A stretch of 64,000 nucleotides of DNA from positions 380,581-444,580 of the forward strand of contig JXTC01000169.1 of NCBI GenBank assembly GCA_002914845.1, given 5' to 3'. The notes beneath the pieces were generated by a model. It did no database searches and had not been told where the DNA came from. It saw only the letters and a list, made by a program, of their open reading frames with translations. Every line of letters starts with the position of its first letter. The stretch's first letter is position 1. Below, piece by piece: positions 44,999 to 56,790 of this stretch. The position numbers were made by a program, and so were the translations under genes. The stretch comes from Trema orientale (Eukaryota > Streptophyta > Magnoliopsida > Rosales > Cannabaceae).

Positions 44999-47240
44999 TG
45001 TAATACCCCACTTTTTTTAAATTATTATAATATCCTTTTTTAATTATTAGTGGTGGGACACACTGAATTTTTTTTAGCAACCCACACTCTTTTTTCCCTT
45101 TCCTCTCTCTCTTTCCCCGTGACCCCCCATTTTCCTTTCCTTTCTTCTTTATCTCTCCCTTCCCCATGACAACTCTCTCTTTCTCTCTTGGCCAAAAATG
45201 GCCACCACCCACCAAGCACCAAACGACGCACCTTCGGCCTCCGAGGACTAGCACCACCACTGGTGTCAACTCCACGTGCCGCTAGCAACCACCAGCCGGA
45301 GTTTTGCCGCCATCGGAGCCTCTATTCACCAGAAAACACCATTTTTTTACCGCAAGAGTTTTTGAATTTCCGGCGAGTTTTTCGGCCATTACAAGGGGTG
45401 TTCTTGGGCACGTTGGATTCGTATCATCGAGAAGAAACTCCAGGTATATATTTCATGATTCCATTTTATCCAGTTTCAAAGTTGCCATTTTTGTATATTT
45501 TGAGCTCGGATTTGACTTTCAATCCGACTGTTAGATTATGTTTTTGATGTCATTTTTGGAGTATACTCGAAAAATAGTGAAGTTTAATATATATATATAT
45601 ATTGACTATATTTGATGACCGGCATGAAAAATAATACTAATGGCTTAGATTTTGTCTAATTTTGCGTGCCACAAGTCTAGTGTCGGTCCGGACCCGAATT
45701 AGTTGAGTTATATATCTAACTTAACTATTTTGGGTATTAGGAATTTAATAGAGAGGTCCGCTTATTAATTTGAAGCTCCATTAAGAAGTTGAGTTTTTTC
45801 AAGTGAGCGATCGAGGGAGTAGAATTAGTACCTGACCCTCCGAACAATCGTCCAACAGCACTTTGAGGATCCAATAGTGTGGTATCGCTATTCTAGTGAG
45901 GTAGGGATTCAGTTACCTCTGTTTATATTATTTTTGAATAAAACTTAATTTCTGCAATACACGATGACAAATGTGATTTTAGAACTATTTTGGATATATA
46001 TGATGGAAATGAATTGTATTATGTATATTGGATTGCTCTAGGACTTTTCTGAATGCATGTTATTTTTGGATATGTTAAAATAGTGCTGTTATGATGCTTA
46101 TTTTTCTATAAAATTTAATAAAAAACAGAGCATTATTTGAACTTAAATTACTGCATGGCTATTTTTACACATCAGTTCAGAGTACACGTGTCATAGGATC
46201 ACACATGAGTACCAAGTTAGTATCATGGGATTTTTACAGTGTGGCGCTATGGCCCCATTGATGGTGTAGAGTCCGTGAACCTACAGAGGGTATTTCTTCT
46301 GATTATCTCCCTATTTGGAAGGCATAGGTAATACGGTTGCCCCTCCATATTTGGTAGGCGACACATGGGTATCCAATCTAGTTATGGGCTAGGTGTCAGG
46401 CAGGCTGTATGGCACACGTAGTGCCAACATTCTGGTTTCTATTGATGAGAAGTAGTGAACTCATGGGTATAGGTAGATTTGTGTCATGTGTCAGTAGACT
46501 GATTGATTTTCAGATATCATACTTTATGTATGTCTATATATATATATGTGCATACGGACTATCAATTTTAGATATTTTTATGTATATATGCACATATAGT
46601 TTTGCAAAGGTGTTTTGGATTAAACTAACCATGTAGGGATTTTCCTTCACTAAAAAGATTTTTAAATAATGTAACAGTTTCTCTATTGAGCTTTCGAGCT
46701 CACTCCTCCTATTTTCCTCCCTTTCAGGTGGCTGTTCATTCGAGTCCATTGTCTCGATGGCTAGGCAAGTCGCTTGACTTATGCTTGCGGTCCTATGTAA
46801 ATTGATTATTGAAAAAGATATTCTTAAAGTTCAAAAAGGTATTTTGGTAAACTTAATGATCAAAATTAGTGTTTGATCAAAAGAATGTATAAATTTGTTA
46901 CAAATTTCAAATTTAGAAATCAATATTAATAATAACCAAAATACAATAACGCAAGGTATAAAAATGTAACTAACCATTTTACAAATGTATATTTTCTTCT
47001 TTTAACACTTAAATTAATGATTTATCCCTATACCTTATCCTATTTTCTTCATGTCTAACTATTTAGCCAAGTTTGTTGTTTCTGCTAAGTAAAGGTATGA
47101 GGATGTATTTACTACTATTTGAGAATTTGGTGTATAAATGGGACACTATGGTTCCCTAGGAGCATATTTTCAAAATTTTAAGTACTTGGAATTTTGACTA
47201 ACTCTATAATTAAACTTTTAGACACTCAGACTCAGGATTT
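44999..47240 (+). repeat. 3' LTR of the LARD-like element, with insertion and truncated end
   Basis: It follows the 5' LTR closely until GCGGTCCTAT (near 46796). About 14 bases of the 5' LTR are then replaced by roughly 225 bases of AT-rich DNA related to the MITE at 28250-28605. Similarity resumes at CCCTATACCTTATCC (near 47027) and ends at about 47240. Confidence 0.85.
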
Positions 47241-48045
47241 CACCGAATTTAGGAGACGCGTTCTACAAGTGACGGTCCTAAAAGTACCTAAAATGTGGTT
47301 GTGAGGTCTATAAGTGGCTCCCACACAGACGAACAAGCCACTCACGTTTTGCTTAAAGTATCAAAATTTCAAATTTTTCCAGATTATAGTGCTCACTTCA
47401 ATAGGTTATAACTCTCTGGTTAGAAGTCCAATCTCGATGATCCATATACCATTGGAAAGCTTATTGAATAAGCCTTTCCAATCATATCAAATATGACATC
47501 ATCAGATGACCAAAAACGTGAAAATGTAGTCGCAATTACTATTGCATTTTCTGAAATTGTTAAACACCTAAAAGTCTATAACTTTCTATTTACTCGACTA
47601 ACTCAAAATTTTTCTTGTTTAAATTCTAAAACTAAGAAGAGTTCATCTTATATCAAATTCATTTCCATAGATCATAATTCATTAATGAGCAAATCAAAAC
47701 CCTAATACTAAATATTTAATTTTAATTCCGAAATTCAACGAAAATATGAAACTTAATAGGCTAAGAGTTTATTACCATAAGATTTAAAGGAATTGAATTC
47801 TCTCCTTGCTTTTTCTTCTTCTTCTTCTTCAAATCTATATTGCTGCCTCTCTACCATTCCTATAAAATTTATGTATAAAACTTAGCAGATTATTAGATTC
47901 TAAGGTTTCTTAAACTCTCCGATTGAATTACTTATATAATCCGAATAAATACCATTAACTAAGAGCTTTTTAGTCTTTTAATTTATCCTTATATTATTTA
48001 TATAATATAAATAAACCCTTTTCTCTTTTTATACGGATCGTCACA
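47241..48045 (-). repeat. LTR fragment of another gypsy family
   Basis: On the minus strand it begins TGTGACGATCCGTATAAAAA (48045 downward), a typical LTR start with a nearby TATA-like run. It contains a (GAA)n tract (complement of 47812-47830) and ends abruptly at the truncated LARD 3' LTR. It may be the other half of the LTR remnant at 37841-39023, split by the LARD insertion. Confidence 0.55.
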
Positions 48046-48704
48046 CTAAATAAAATGGTAATAAAAATACATGGTAATACGGGGATTGCATGTTAATATT
48101 TGAGAACCCATATAATTGAGAAATGTGTAGTAAACTAATTTTATAGTTCAAACATTGTAAAACTCGTGTTTACTTAAGAATGAGAAAGAAAAATCTCGGT
48201 CCTAGGTTTGAGTCACATTGGGAATAGGCGTGAAAACCTATTATCCCTAATGAAGCAGGATGGAGACTGGATGATTGGGTAGTAGTAGGTATTTTTCTTT
48301 AATTTGTAATAAGTGGAGGTCATCAATTAAGTCCCACTTTTGGAAAAAAAAAATGAATGAGAAAGAAAAAGAGTTATACATATACACATTTATTAGAAAA
48401 TAAAAATAGGAGATTTTTTTTTTTAAGAAAAAAGGGAGAATTATTCTTATTTTAAACTACGTCATAAATCTGTCCACTATTAGTGGCTCCTAAATGGTTG
48501 GATATTCAACATTACAGAATCCGAGTGTAATATCGATAGCCAAGAAAACGAACATACATCTATATATCAGTTGGAATTCGTTAAACGCATTTAATTGTAG
48601 TCCATCTTGTTGTCGTGATAGGAATTAACATGAATACATAAGTTTTAGATAATGTAATGAAACAAATTGTAGATTCAAAAACATCATATCTTCCGATGAT
48701 ATTA
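48046..48704. other. AT-rich stretch, nothing recognised
   Basis: No gene, terminal repeat or RNA motif recognised. Confidence 0.5.
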
Positions 48705-49954
48705 TTACCCAAAAAAAAAAAAAAAGTCGGCGTTGAAACCGGTTGAACCGCTGTTAATAGCTTTAAAAAAAAATTTTAAAGTCTTTAAAGGTGGTGCAAT
48801 CGGAACCACTGATAAAGAGTGAAATGGCCCTTTAACAGCGGTTTCCACGTGATCACTGTTAAAGGGCATTTAAATTGAGACCAGGACCCAGCTCGGCCTC
48901 ATTCTGCTCATCGTCAACTGAAAAAGTCGCCATGAGTACCCCATTTTCTCAGCTTTCATTTGTACGGCCACTGCTATTCTACCATTTTTGGCCACCAAAA
49001 TCACCCACATTCGGCTCAAGTCGCTCCTAACTTCGTGGGTAAGGTCTAGAAACTTTATTAGCTATTAAGTATTGTTTTTTTCTAGAAATTATTTAGGAAT
49101 TTTATGATTAATCACTGCAAATCCCTACAAGCATGTAGTTTTTTTAATTTTTCTACTGTATTAGGTTCTATTTTGATCGAGTATAAAACTTTTGGCCTTA
49201 ATTTTAGATTATAAACACAATTTAGATCAATTTGAGGTAAGTAATTGTATTTATTTATAAAAAATCTGAACTTATTCTTTATTTTAATTTTATAAATTCA
49301 ATTTATGTAAATATGTAGTGTTAGATGATTTTGTGATGCATGGAAAACACATATTTGTATAAATATGTTTTTAATTTAACTACATTATCATAAACTAGTT
49401 AATTATACATGTGATTTTAGTAAATATTTAATTAAAGTAATGCTATAATATACTAGTAGTACCAAGTACCATAATGACGTGTCTGCCTGTCACTGGATGA
49501 TTCTAATTAATAAATTGGGTCTCATATGGTTCCTGCTTGAATTACAATTATAATTGGCCAGTGATAAACTAATACATCATATAGTGTTGTGCACCATATG
49601 GTATCTTATAACATCATATATTTAATTTGCTAGTATTTTAATTTATGTGTATGTTATATAACTTATTTATTGAAAAATAGTTTAAGGTTTGAATTAAGAA
49701 TATAGTTTGGAAAATATATGGGTTAGAAAAGTTAGTAAGATGTTAGTCACACATTTTGTTAAGTTATGAATTAAGTAAAATTTGGAGGTATATATAGATG
49801 AAATGTGGTACATTCAGTTGAGTTTGAAGTGTAGATTGATGATGTGCATTATTTTTTATAGTGGATTAGTCAATTTTCAAGCAGAAACTCTGCCTTTTGG
49901 TTAGAATTGAAGTGATTAGTAATGGATAAAAGTTTGATGACAAAGAGTTATGGT

Positions 49955-50410
49955 CTAAATATATACAATAAAATTGTGTACCTCAACCAGTGAATCTTCA
50001 TTCCTAAGCACCAAGCTTAAACTGCAAAAGTGTATAGGTACCTCGATCTTGATCAACTCTAAGTGAGAATCCAAGAACTCTAATAGCCTCCAATGGTGGA
50101 TTAGAGTTCTTGGATTCTCGTAATAATAAATAAAACGTATAATTCTTTCGCCTTTCTCTCTTATATTATCATCTATATATTCTCCTTTTGGATTTTGTCT
50201 GGATTTTTTCCATAGCTTTGCTTGTTCAACTGGATGTACACTTCTCCTTCTTGCATTTCTATTTCCAACTTTGCGAAAGATTGTGAAGGGTAGTATGGAT
50301 ATTGTTGTTTTACACGTCTTTCTTAGTTTTTCTTCCTCAATTCTAGAAAGTTGGGATCCATTCTTAATGCAACAAAGGCCTTCCATTGTTCATCAGTGAT
50401 GTAACAATTG
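49955..50410 (-). pseudogene. CACTA second-gene (Ptta/En/Spm plant transposase) fragment
   Basis: The minus-strand complement of about 50345-50405 encodes ITDEQWKAFVALRMDPNF, the usual start of the Ptta domain. After a frame change it continues as EEEKLRKTCKTTISILPFT and then HPVEQAKLWKKSRQNPKGEY, matching the conserved central block. The frame is broken and the ends are missing. Confidence 0.72.
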
Positions 50411-51054
50411 CTCGTTGGTGGAACTACTAATGCATTTGGATTTTCTGTAGCCCATATAACATATTCAAAGTACCTCCTAACATATTTACTTATCAATACT
50501 GACTTGTGGTCATGTCATTTCTTACTCACCGATGATCACACATAAGCGCTATTACCCTATTATCAATTTCTAGGAACATAACATACTCTACAATGAAATC
50601 AAACAAAATATGAATTAAGCCATATGGTAACATAAACAAATAAAGTATGATGAAATAAGTTAGTAGATAACTTACTCTCAAGTCGTCCAATATGACAGTG
50701 TAATCCTCCTTTGGAATATTAGGCTAATCAGGTATAGTAATCAGAACTTTGGTACAAGCTAATCAACCAAGATATGACTCAAATCCTGATGCCTAATGCC
50801 TAACTGGTTGGCCCAATGCGTTCCACTCTAATGGAATTAGTTCTCCCATATTCCTCATTTTAATGATTTCTTTACACTGTGTAGCCCTTCTAAATGCCTT
50901 TTTTTTCTGATGCTATGTATGGTCCTCATCTAAATGGTTTCCCATCGACTTAAACAAATAAAATAAAATATTAGTAAACAGAATAATTCTTATTAATCAA
51001 TTTTTTTAAGTAATGAAAATAAACACATAATACAATATATATATTTAATTAATC

Positions 51055-51453
51055 TTATATTATTTTGTCTCGTCCAATATTAATCCATACACCATCACCA
51101 TCATTCTGAGAATATGACCTTGTAGTTCTTTCTACAGTATCAAAGCCATCAATGTCTCCCAAAATTATATCAATTGTGTTAAGCTCATTAAGTACTTCAA
51201 CTTTAATATGATCATCACTGTTTCTTATGTTTCTTGGTTCCATGGAAAGTATTATAGACCAATCATTATCTAATGAATCATTAATGTAAAATACTTGTTT
51301 TGCTTGTGAGGTTAGAATGAATGGATCATCTTTATGACCTACTCTCTGTAGGTTAAATAACTTAAAACTCAAATCATCCACTTTAACCCTGTGATTATTT
51401 TCAACCCCATCACATTTAAAAAATGGGACCCATGCTAAAATTAATATTCCCAT
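51055..51453 (-). pseudogene. CACTA transposase C-terminal domain (DUF4216-like) fragment
   Basis: 132 residues. The core DDPFILTSQAKQVFYINDSL, followed by DNDWSIILSMEPRNI, is the conserved DPFILASQAxQVFYVxDPxxxxWxVVL motif of the En/Spm TNPD-type protein. An acidic tail ending in the GDGVWINIGRD segment follows. The rest of the protein is missing. Confidence 0.82.
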
Positions 51454-51960
51454 TCAAATTAGAACCTAAAACAATCAAAAAATACACAAAAAATAATAAG
51501 ATTATATATTGATCGGAAATTACAGCGGTTAATCGTAAAATTTCTTAAACAAATTCTAGGCTAATAAAAATTATTAAAATATAAATAAATCGTAAAAAAT
51601 TCAAGTATATAAAGCTTACCCAAGTCAAATGAAACGATTTGAGCTAAATGAGGGTGATTTTTACGACAAAACTGGTCAGAATAGGAGCTATTGTGCGTGG
51701 AGGAAAGGGAGAGAGCAGCTTTCAGCCGCTAGAAGAAGGAGGGGAAGAATAAGAAGTGAGGGCCGAGCTAGTCTCGTCCCTCCTTCAAATGGCCTGTTAA
51801 AGTTTTTTTTTTTTAATTTTCTCAGCAGTTCTAGTCCAACCGCGGAGAAAAAGTTTTTGAAAAAATAAGCCCTAGGTTGTCCAATCTATTTCAACAGCGG
51901 TTTTCTTTGAACTGTCGTTAAAGCCCAGCCTTTAAATTCGTCTTCTTTTTTTTTGTAGTG

Positions 51961-53239
51961 CCAACTCCTTTATTTCCATAAATCATTGAGAATGCTTATC
52001 CGTTTCCCTTTTCTACTATGTTTTTTCGCATCTATATCAAGACTCAATATATATATGTTGCATGTTTCTGAATTGTCACTTTACAGTTTTAATTATCACT
52101 GCTTTCTCTGTAATTTGGTCTGCTGCATTAATGGCCATGTCTCTCATCTGCTTCTATATCATACAATTTCTACCATGTAAATACATACTGCTAAAACTTT
52201 CTAAAAAGTCAATTTGGTTCTTTAGTTTGCCTCTAGTTAAATTAGTAGTACCATATATAGATATAAATTATGTAATATATATATATATATTCACCAATCA
52301 AGTAGATTTTTTTTTTACCTATCTATAAGTATTGTTTTGCCAATCAAAATTCATTACGCACGTCCTTTCATGGTAAAATATGAAGAGAAAATTATTAAAT
52401 AATTTGTATTTTTTTCAATTCAACAGCTATAAAAAAAAAAAACCTATAGATAGGTTAAAACAATTACCTACTAGATTATGGCCCTATATATATTTTTGGG
52501 AGAGCTTTTAGTAGAGATTTTTGTTTTTTCTCTATAGATAGGTACTTTGACCAAGTAGAAAATTACTTGTAATATTTATTAATTTTATATAACCATTCTA
52601 TTTTTACCTACAACCATTCATTTTAATTCGTTAGAGATTCTCTTTCCATTGAGGTAGGAATACATTTTTTAAAATGACTTTTCTAAGGAAAACAATTTGG
52701 AATGATTTTTTTAAGGAAAAGGTTTTCAAAAAAATCTTTGTATTAAATAGTTTTATATATACTGTTAATTGTTTTTTAAGAATACATATTACGGACATTG
52801 TTTTTTGAGAAATATACATAGTTAATTTTTTTTGGAGAAGAATATATGGTTATTTTTTAAGGGAATATATATGGTTAGTTTTGAAATTATAAAAAAGAAG
52901 GAATGATTTTTCTAAGCAAAATTTTTTGATAAAAAACATTAGTATTTAAAAGCTTATATATACGATTTGTTTTTTTTCGAGAATATCTATTATGGTTTTT
53001 TTTAATAGAAATATATGTGGTTAGTTTTTTTTCAGAAATATATACGGATAGTTTATCATAAAACAATTTACGTATTATTTTATTCATTTATTTATTGATT
53101 ATTGTTATGGTTTATTATTATTATTATTATTATTTTGAAAGAAGTGCTATCCTATATTAAAATAAGTCTACGAATAAAATAAAAAAATATTAAGGTAATA
53201 AAATATGTAACACGTGAAATATATATTTATATAAAACAA
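51961..53239. other. AT-rich stretch with diverged tandem repeats
   Basis: Two diverged copies of a ~200-bp unit start with AATGATTTTT at about 52700 and 52902. Within them, words such as ATATATGGTTAGTTTT recur every 30-50 bases. A TTA microsatellite lies at 53115-53135. No gene recognised; short open frames on the minus strand come from the repeat. Confidence 0.6.
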
Positions 53240-53441
53240 TTTATTGACTAAATATAAATTATACGACTTTAAAACTTAAAAAGAAAAAGAATTTATCGAC
53301 TAAATATAAGTTATGCAACTTCAAAACTTAAAAGAGAGAGAGAGAGACAGTGAGAGAGATAAATTATCGGCCAAATAGAAGTTACATGACTTCAAACCTT
53401 TTTTTTAGAGAGAGAGAAAGAGAGAATTTATAGACTCAACA
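53240..53441 (+). repeat. Tandem repeat of 52-71-bp units, interrupted by a solo LTR
   Basis: Units begin with variants of GACTAAATATAAGTTATGCA at 53246, 53298, 53369 and 53433 and contain CTTCAAAACTTAAAAGAGAG. The fourth unit is cut after GACTCAACA by the solo LTR and resumes at 56255 with TAAGTTATACGACTTCAAAA. Confidence 0.82.
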
Positions 53442-56249
53442 TGTTATGACCTGAGGCTAGGGTCAGTGACAGAATGTATATTTCATAAACTAGAAATACC
53501 AGAAATAATTTTAAAAATAGTTCAAAAACACTTAGAATCTTTAATTTTTCAAACTGGCCTCCTTAAAATATTTAACTGAAATAAAATCCACAGTTATGCA
53601 TCACTCATTAAACATAGACAGTAATAAAAATAAACATTCTATAATCATGCGTCGAGCATCTATCTCATGCTTAAACATAGACATAGGTTATGCAAATCAT
53701 GTCCAAATCTCACAATTAAGCTTACTTAGTTATTATTCAATTAAAATTCCTACTCAAGTCTATAATACACAAGTCTAGTAGGAATTTACCAAAATATAAA
53801 TAAACTAGTAAGCCTTCAGTGCCTTGATCTAAGTCTCTCTACCAAAATCACATTGAGTGCCACCTGAAGGGAAGAATGAGATTGAGCTAAAGCTCAATAG
53901 AGAATCGATTACATGTTTTTTATAATTAATAAATATACTCACATTGACGGTCCTGCATAGTTAGTGATTCACTCAAAACGATTCACAAAATCCAAGTGAA
54001 ATCATCGTCTAAAAGTTCAAACATTCCAAACCAATGTAAAACATAATATCAAAACTAATACATATCTATTCAAGCCAACATATAACTATACATACAATCA
54101 TGTGATATCTGAAGTGTCCTAGTGGGTCACCTGTAAGTCCGAGCCACCTATAAAGGTGACCATAAGTCCGAGCAATCAATATGTAGTACCGTAAGTCCGA
54201 CGGTCGCGTAAATGTGTGAATGCTTGCAAATGCTATATGAATGACAGAATAGGGATATGCACCATTTTCTACCAAATCATAAAATAACTATGCAATATTT
54301 CTTTAATCAAAAAATATTTAATTCACGAAATTGAGTTCTCAATCATTTGGATTTTCTAGATATTTTGGTAGTAGAACAGTCATTTTTAATCAAAACCCAA
54401 AAATCTAATTTCCTACAGAAAACAGTTCAAAATAGTATATACCACAAGCTAACCAATATGACGTGCCTCTTAGGCAGCTTAAATATCAAATCAACTCAAA
54501 ACAGGTATAAACACGATTTTTATAAAATATTTCACGAAATTCTAATATTTATTTAAAATACATAAATTCATAATTAAACCAATTTTAGAATCAAGTAATC
54601 GAATCCCTACGGTAGATGAGTGACTAGATAGTACTACGGTGCTATAGAGAGCGTTTGACGTCATTTGGTGGTTATTCGGACGGTCGAGAGTCGTTTTTGA
54701 ACCCTTGATCACTTGTTTCAAAAGTTCGGTTTTCCAACGAACCTTAAAATCGTGAAACGTACCCTACCACTGAATTTCTAGCACCCAAATTAGCTAGGTT
54801 AGACATATAACTTGACCGATTCGGGGCTCAAGCCGAAACCCGACCACTCGGCACGTAAAACAAGACTATTCATGAGCCCCACGTCTCAAAATTCGTACAA
54901 CTTCAAAACATATCGATATTTTATATCAAAGTTCGTCTCTCAACCTCACTAAATCCAAATTTGAGGTCAAAACTTTGTTTCGAGGTCTCGAGCCTTAAAC
55001 GGGCCTTAAATCCAAAAGTTACAAAAATATCACTTTTAGAAATATTTAGAAAAATATCTTCTTTTTCAATTCAAAAATTTACACGTCTTTGAATATCGAT
55101 TCAACACCAAATAATCATGTTTGTTCATGATTCATGCTCCTCTTTCACATCATCTAATTTGTACGGCCTAAATAATTACTTCACAAAAGTATTTATAAAA
55201 ATACCACAAAATATTAGAGAAACGGCCAAAAATTTTTTGAAAGCTCACCAGAGCTTAATCGATGCCAACAACTGGTCGGAAACTAGAGCTAGGAGGCTGG
55301 GCACTTCTGCTTTACCAGCGACGGAGCTCGATTTGGCCAGAGAATGCCTGAAATCGTCGTGGAAGGTCGTGACTTCAACTTCTCCGCACGAGCTCGTGGC
55401 GGCGTCACGGGTGACGTGGCTTTGCGAGTTCAGTTCGTTGGCCTCTAGCAAGCAATACGGACGAGCGCATCAGCGGCGGGCTTCGGCGCATGAGTAGTAA
55501 CCAAGAGGAAGGGAGTTTGGATTTTCAGTAGGGGTGGCAATCTGTGTCGTGTCGTGTTTAACCTAATTAAATCGTGTCGTTAACAGGTTAACCTACGTGT
55601 CACCTGTTTAATAAAAATAACGTGCAGATTGATAGGTCAAAATGTATATAAATAGTATAATTGTTAGTTTACTCAATTTTTTTAGTTAAGTTTTACTATA
55701 GTAAGAGAAACTAGTTCATTAGCTTTATGTTTTTTATTTTATCTACAAGAAATTCATGAAAAAATATTTTTTTGAAAATAATTATTTAATATAATTTATT
55801 AAAAAATTACTTAATCGTGTCAATTCGAGTCAATTTCGTGTCAAACAGGTTTAGCTAATCGTGCGGGTTTCGAGTCGTGTTATCGTGTCATGACCTATAT
55901 TGCCACCCCTAGTTTTCAGGAACCTTGGGTGAGAAAAGAGGAATTTTGAAGGATTTAAGGACAATTTAGGAAATTGTTTGCCACGTGTCAGATTCTAGTT
56001 GGATGGACATTGTTTATGGAAATTTCTTTTTAACTCAGTTTTTGAAAGTTCTTTTCATTTATACCCTTCATTAATTACATTTTAGTCCCTTTTTCAAAAA
56101 TTCCTTACAATTTAGTCCTGATGAACCTTGACTAACATTCTGTCCAAATTCATCTTGATATTTTTAATTTTAAATTAGAAAAATGTGCATTACAAAATTG
56201 TCCTTGTTTTTAAATTACAATTTTACCCTTTAAAAACTTGGTTTTTACA
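53442..56249 (-). repeat. Gypsy solo LTR with perfect target duplication CAACA
   Basis: The + strand begins TGTTATGACC and ends GGTTTTTACA. The flanking pentamers are CAACA on both sides (53437-53441 and 56250-56254). It is 2808 bp including a hAT element (55529-55911), so about 2.4 kb of LTR proper. It shares blocks with the other LTRs of this superfamily (AATTAGCTAGGTTAGACATA, 54790). The perfect duplication shows formation by recombination between the two LTRs of one element. Open frames at 54066-54275, 54347-54556 and 55117-55497 lie in this LTR and are not genes. Confidence 0.92.
55529..55911. mobile_element. hAT-type non-autonomous element inside the solo LTR
   Basis: 383 bp, ends TAGGGGTGGCAAT and ATTGCCACCCCTA, flanked by ATTTTCAG (55521-55528) and GTTTTCAG (55912-55919), matching at 7 of 8 positions. 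The terminal parts carry CGTGTCGTGTCGTGTTT-type repeats. Same terminus class as the element at 29379-29950, but a different interior. Confidence 0.88.
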
Positions 56250-56254
56250 CAACA

Positions 56255-56790
56255 TAAGTTATACGACTTCAAAACATAAACTAGTTAACCTAGGAAAAAA
56301 AATGTGTGGGAATAATATTTTTTTTTAAAGAAAAAAATGGAAGGAAAAATATACTTGTATAGAATGGGTAATAATAATGATGAAAGGAAAAGAATGAAAG
56401 AGAATGTGAATAAAAATACAGGAATTAATAATAGAATGGGAATGAAAACAAAAACGAAAAAAAAAAAGATTTTTTAAAAAAAAGGAGACTATTTATTTAA
56501 GTCATAAATAGCTTTCTATATTTATATATGACTGCATTGTTAATGGAGATCAACTTTTCATCATAATTCCTCTTTGTCCCGCTTATTAAATAACACAATA
56601 TCATATTATTTTCAGCAGTCTATTTCTTTTATTAAATAATTCCTCACAAAACATCTCTATTATTTTAGGATATTATGGTCTAATTTAATTAGTAGTATAT
56701 AAACGAGACAGAGAAAATTAAGACAGTTTGATTTGAGTCTATTGTAAGTTTTACCAACAATATAATTACAACGTGCTGTTGGGTTTTATA
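56255..56790. other. End of tandem repeat and AT-rich flank
   Basis: The first ~30 bases continue the tandem repeat of 53240-53441. The rest is AT-rich with no recognised feature. Confidence 0.55.

Larger units (their letters stand above)
39024..47240 (+). mobile_element. LARD-like element: long LTRs around a non-coding interior
   Basis: The 5' LTR 39024-41327 starts TGTAATACCTCAC; the 3' LTR starts TGTAATACCCCAC at 44999. The primer site TTGGTATCAGAGC (41331-41343) and purine tract AAGAATGGAAGAA (44986-44998) bound an interior of about 3.67 kb. I found no gag or pol motif there in any frame; the longest readings are below 80 residues. Long LTRs, intact replication signals and no genes define large retrotransposon derivatives, mobilised in trans by an autonomous relative, presumably the gypsy family represented by the solo LTRs here. 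The 3' LTR is cut at about 47240 and lacks the last ~280 bases present in the 5' LTR. Confidence 0.87.
48705..51960 (-). mobile_element. Decayed CACTA (En/Spm) transposon
   Basis: The right end at 51960 reads TTTTTTTTTGTAGTG, the complement of CACTACAAAA. The left end near 48705 is degenerate (ACCCAAAAAAA). Subterminal motifs of the AACCGCTGTTAA / TAACAGCGGTT type occur at both ends (48750, 48835-48865, 51893-51915). The minus strand carries two transposase-derived pieces in the expected order (51055-51453, then 49955-50410). The main transposase core (TNP2) is absent, so this is an internally deleted, inactive copy. Confidence 0.8.

Noticed and set aside
52631-53087. Minus-strand open frames with YIS-like repeated peptides
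   Set aside because: Explained by diverged AT-rich tandem repeats; no start context or homology.
55117-55497. 126-residue open frame
   Set aside because: Located in the GC-richer part of the solo LTR 53442-56249; similar frames occur by chance in related LTRs.
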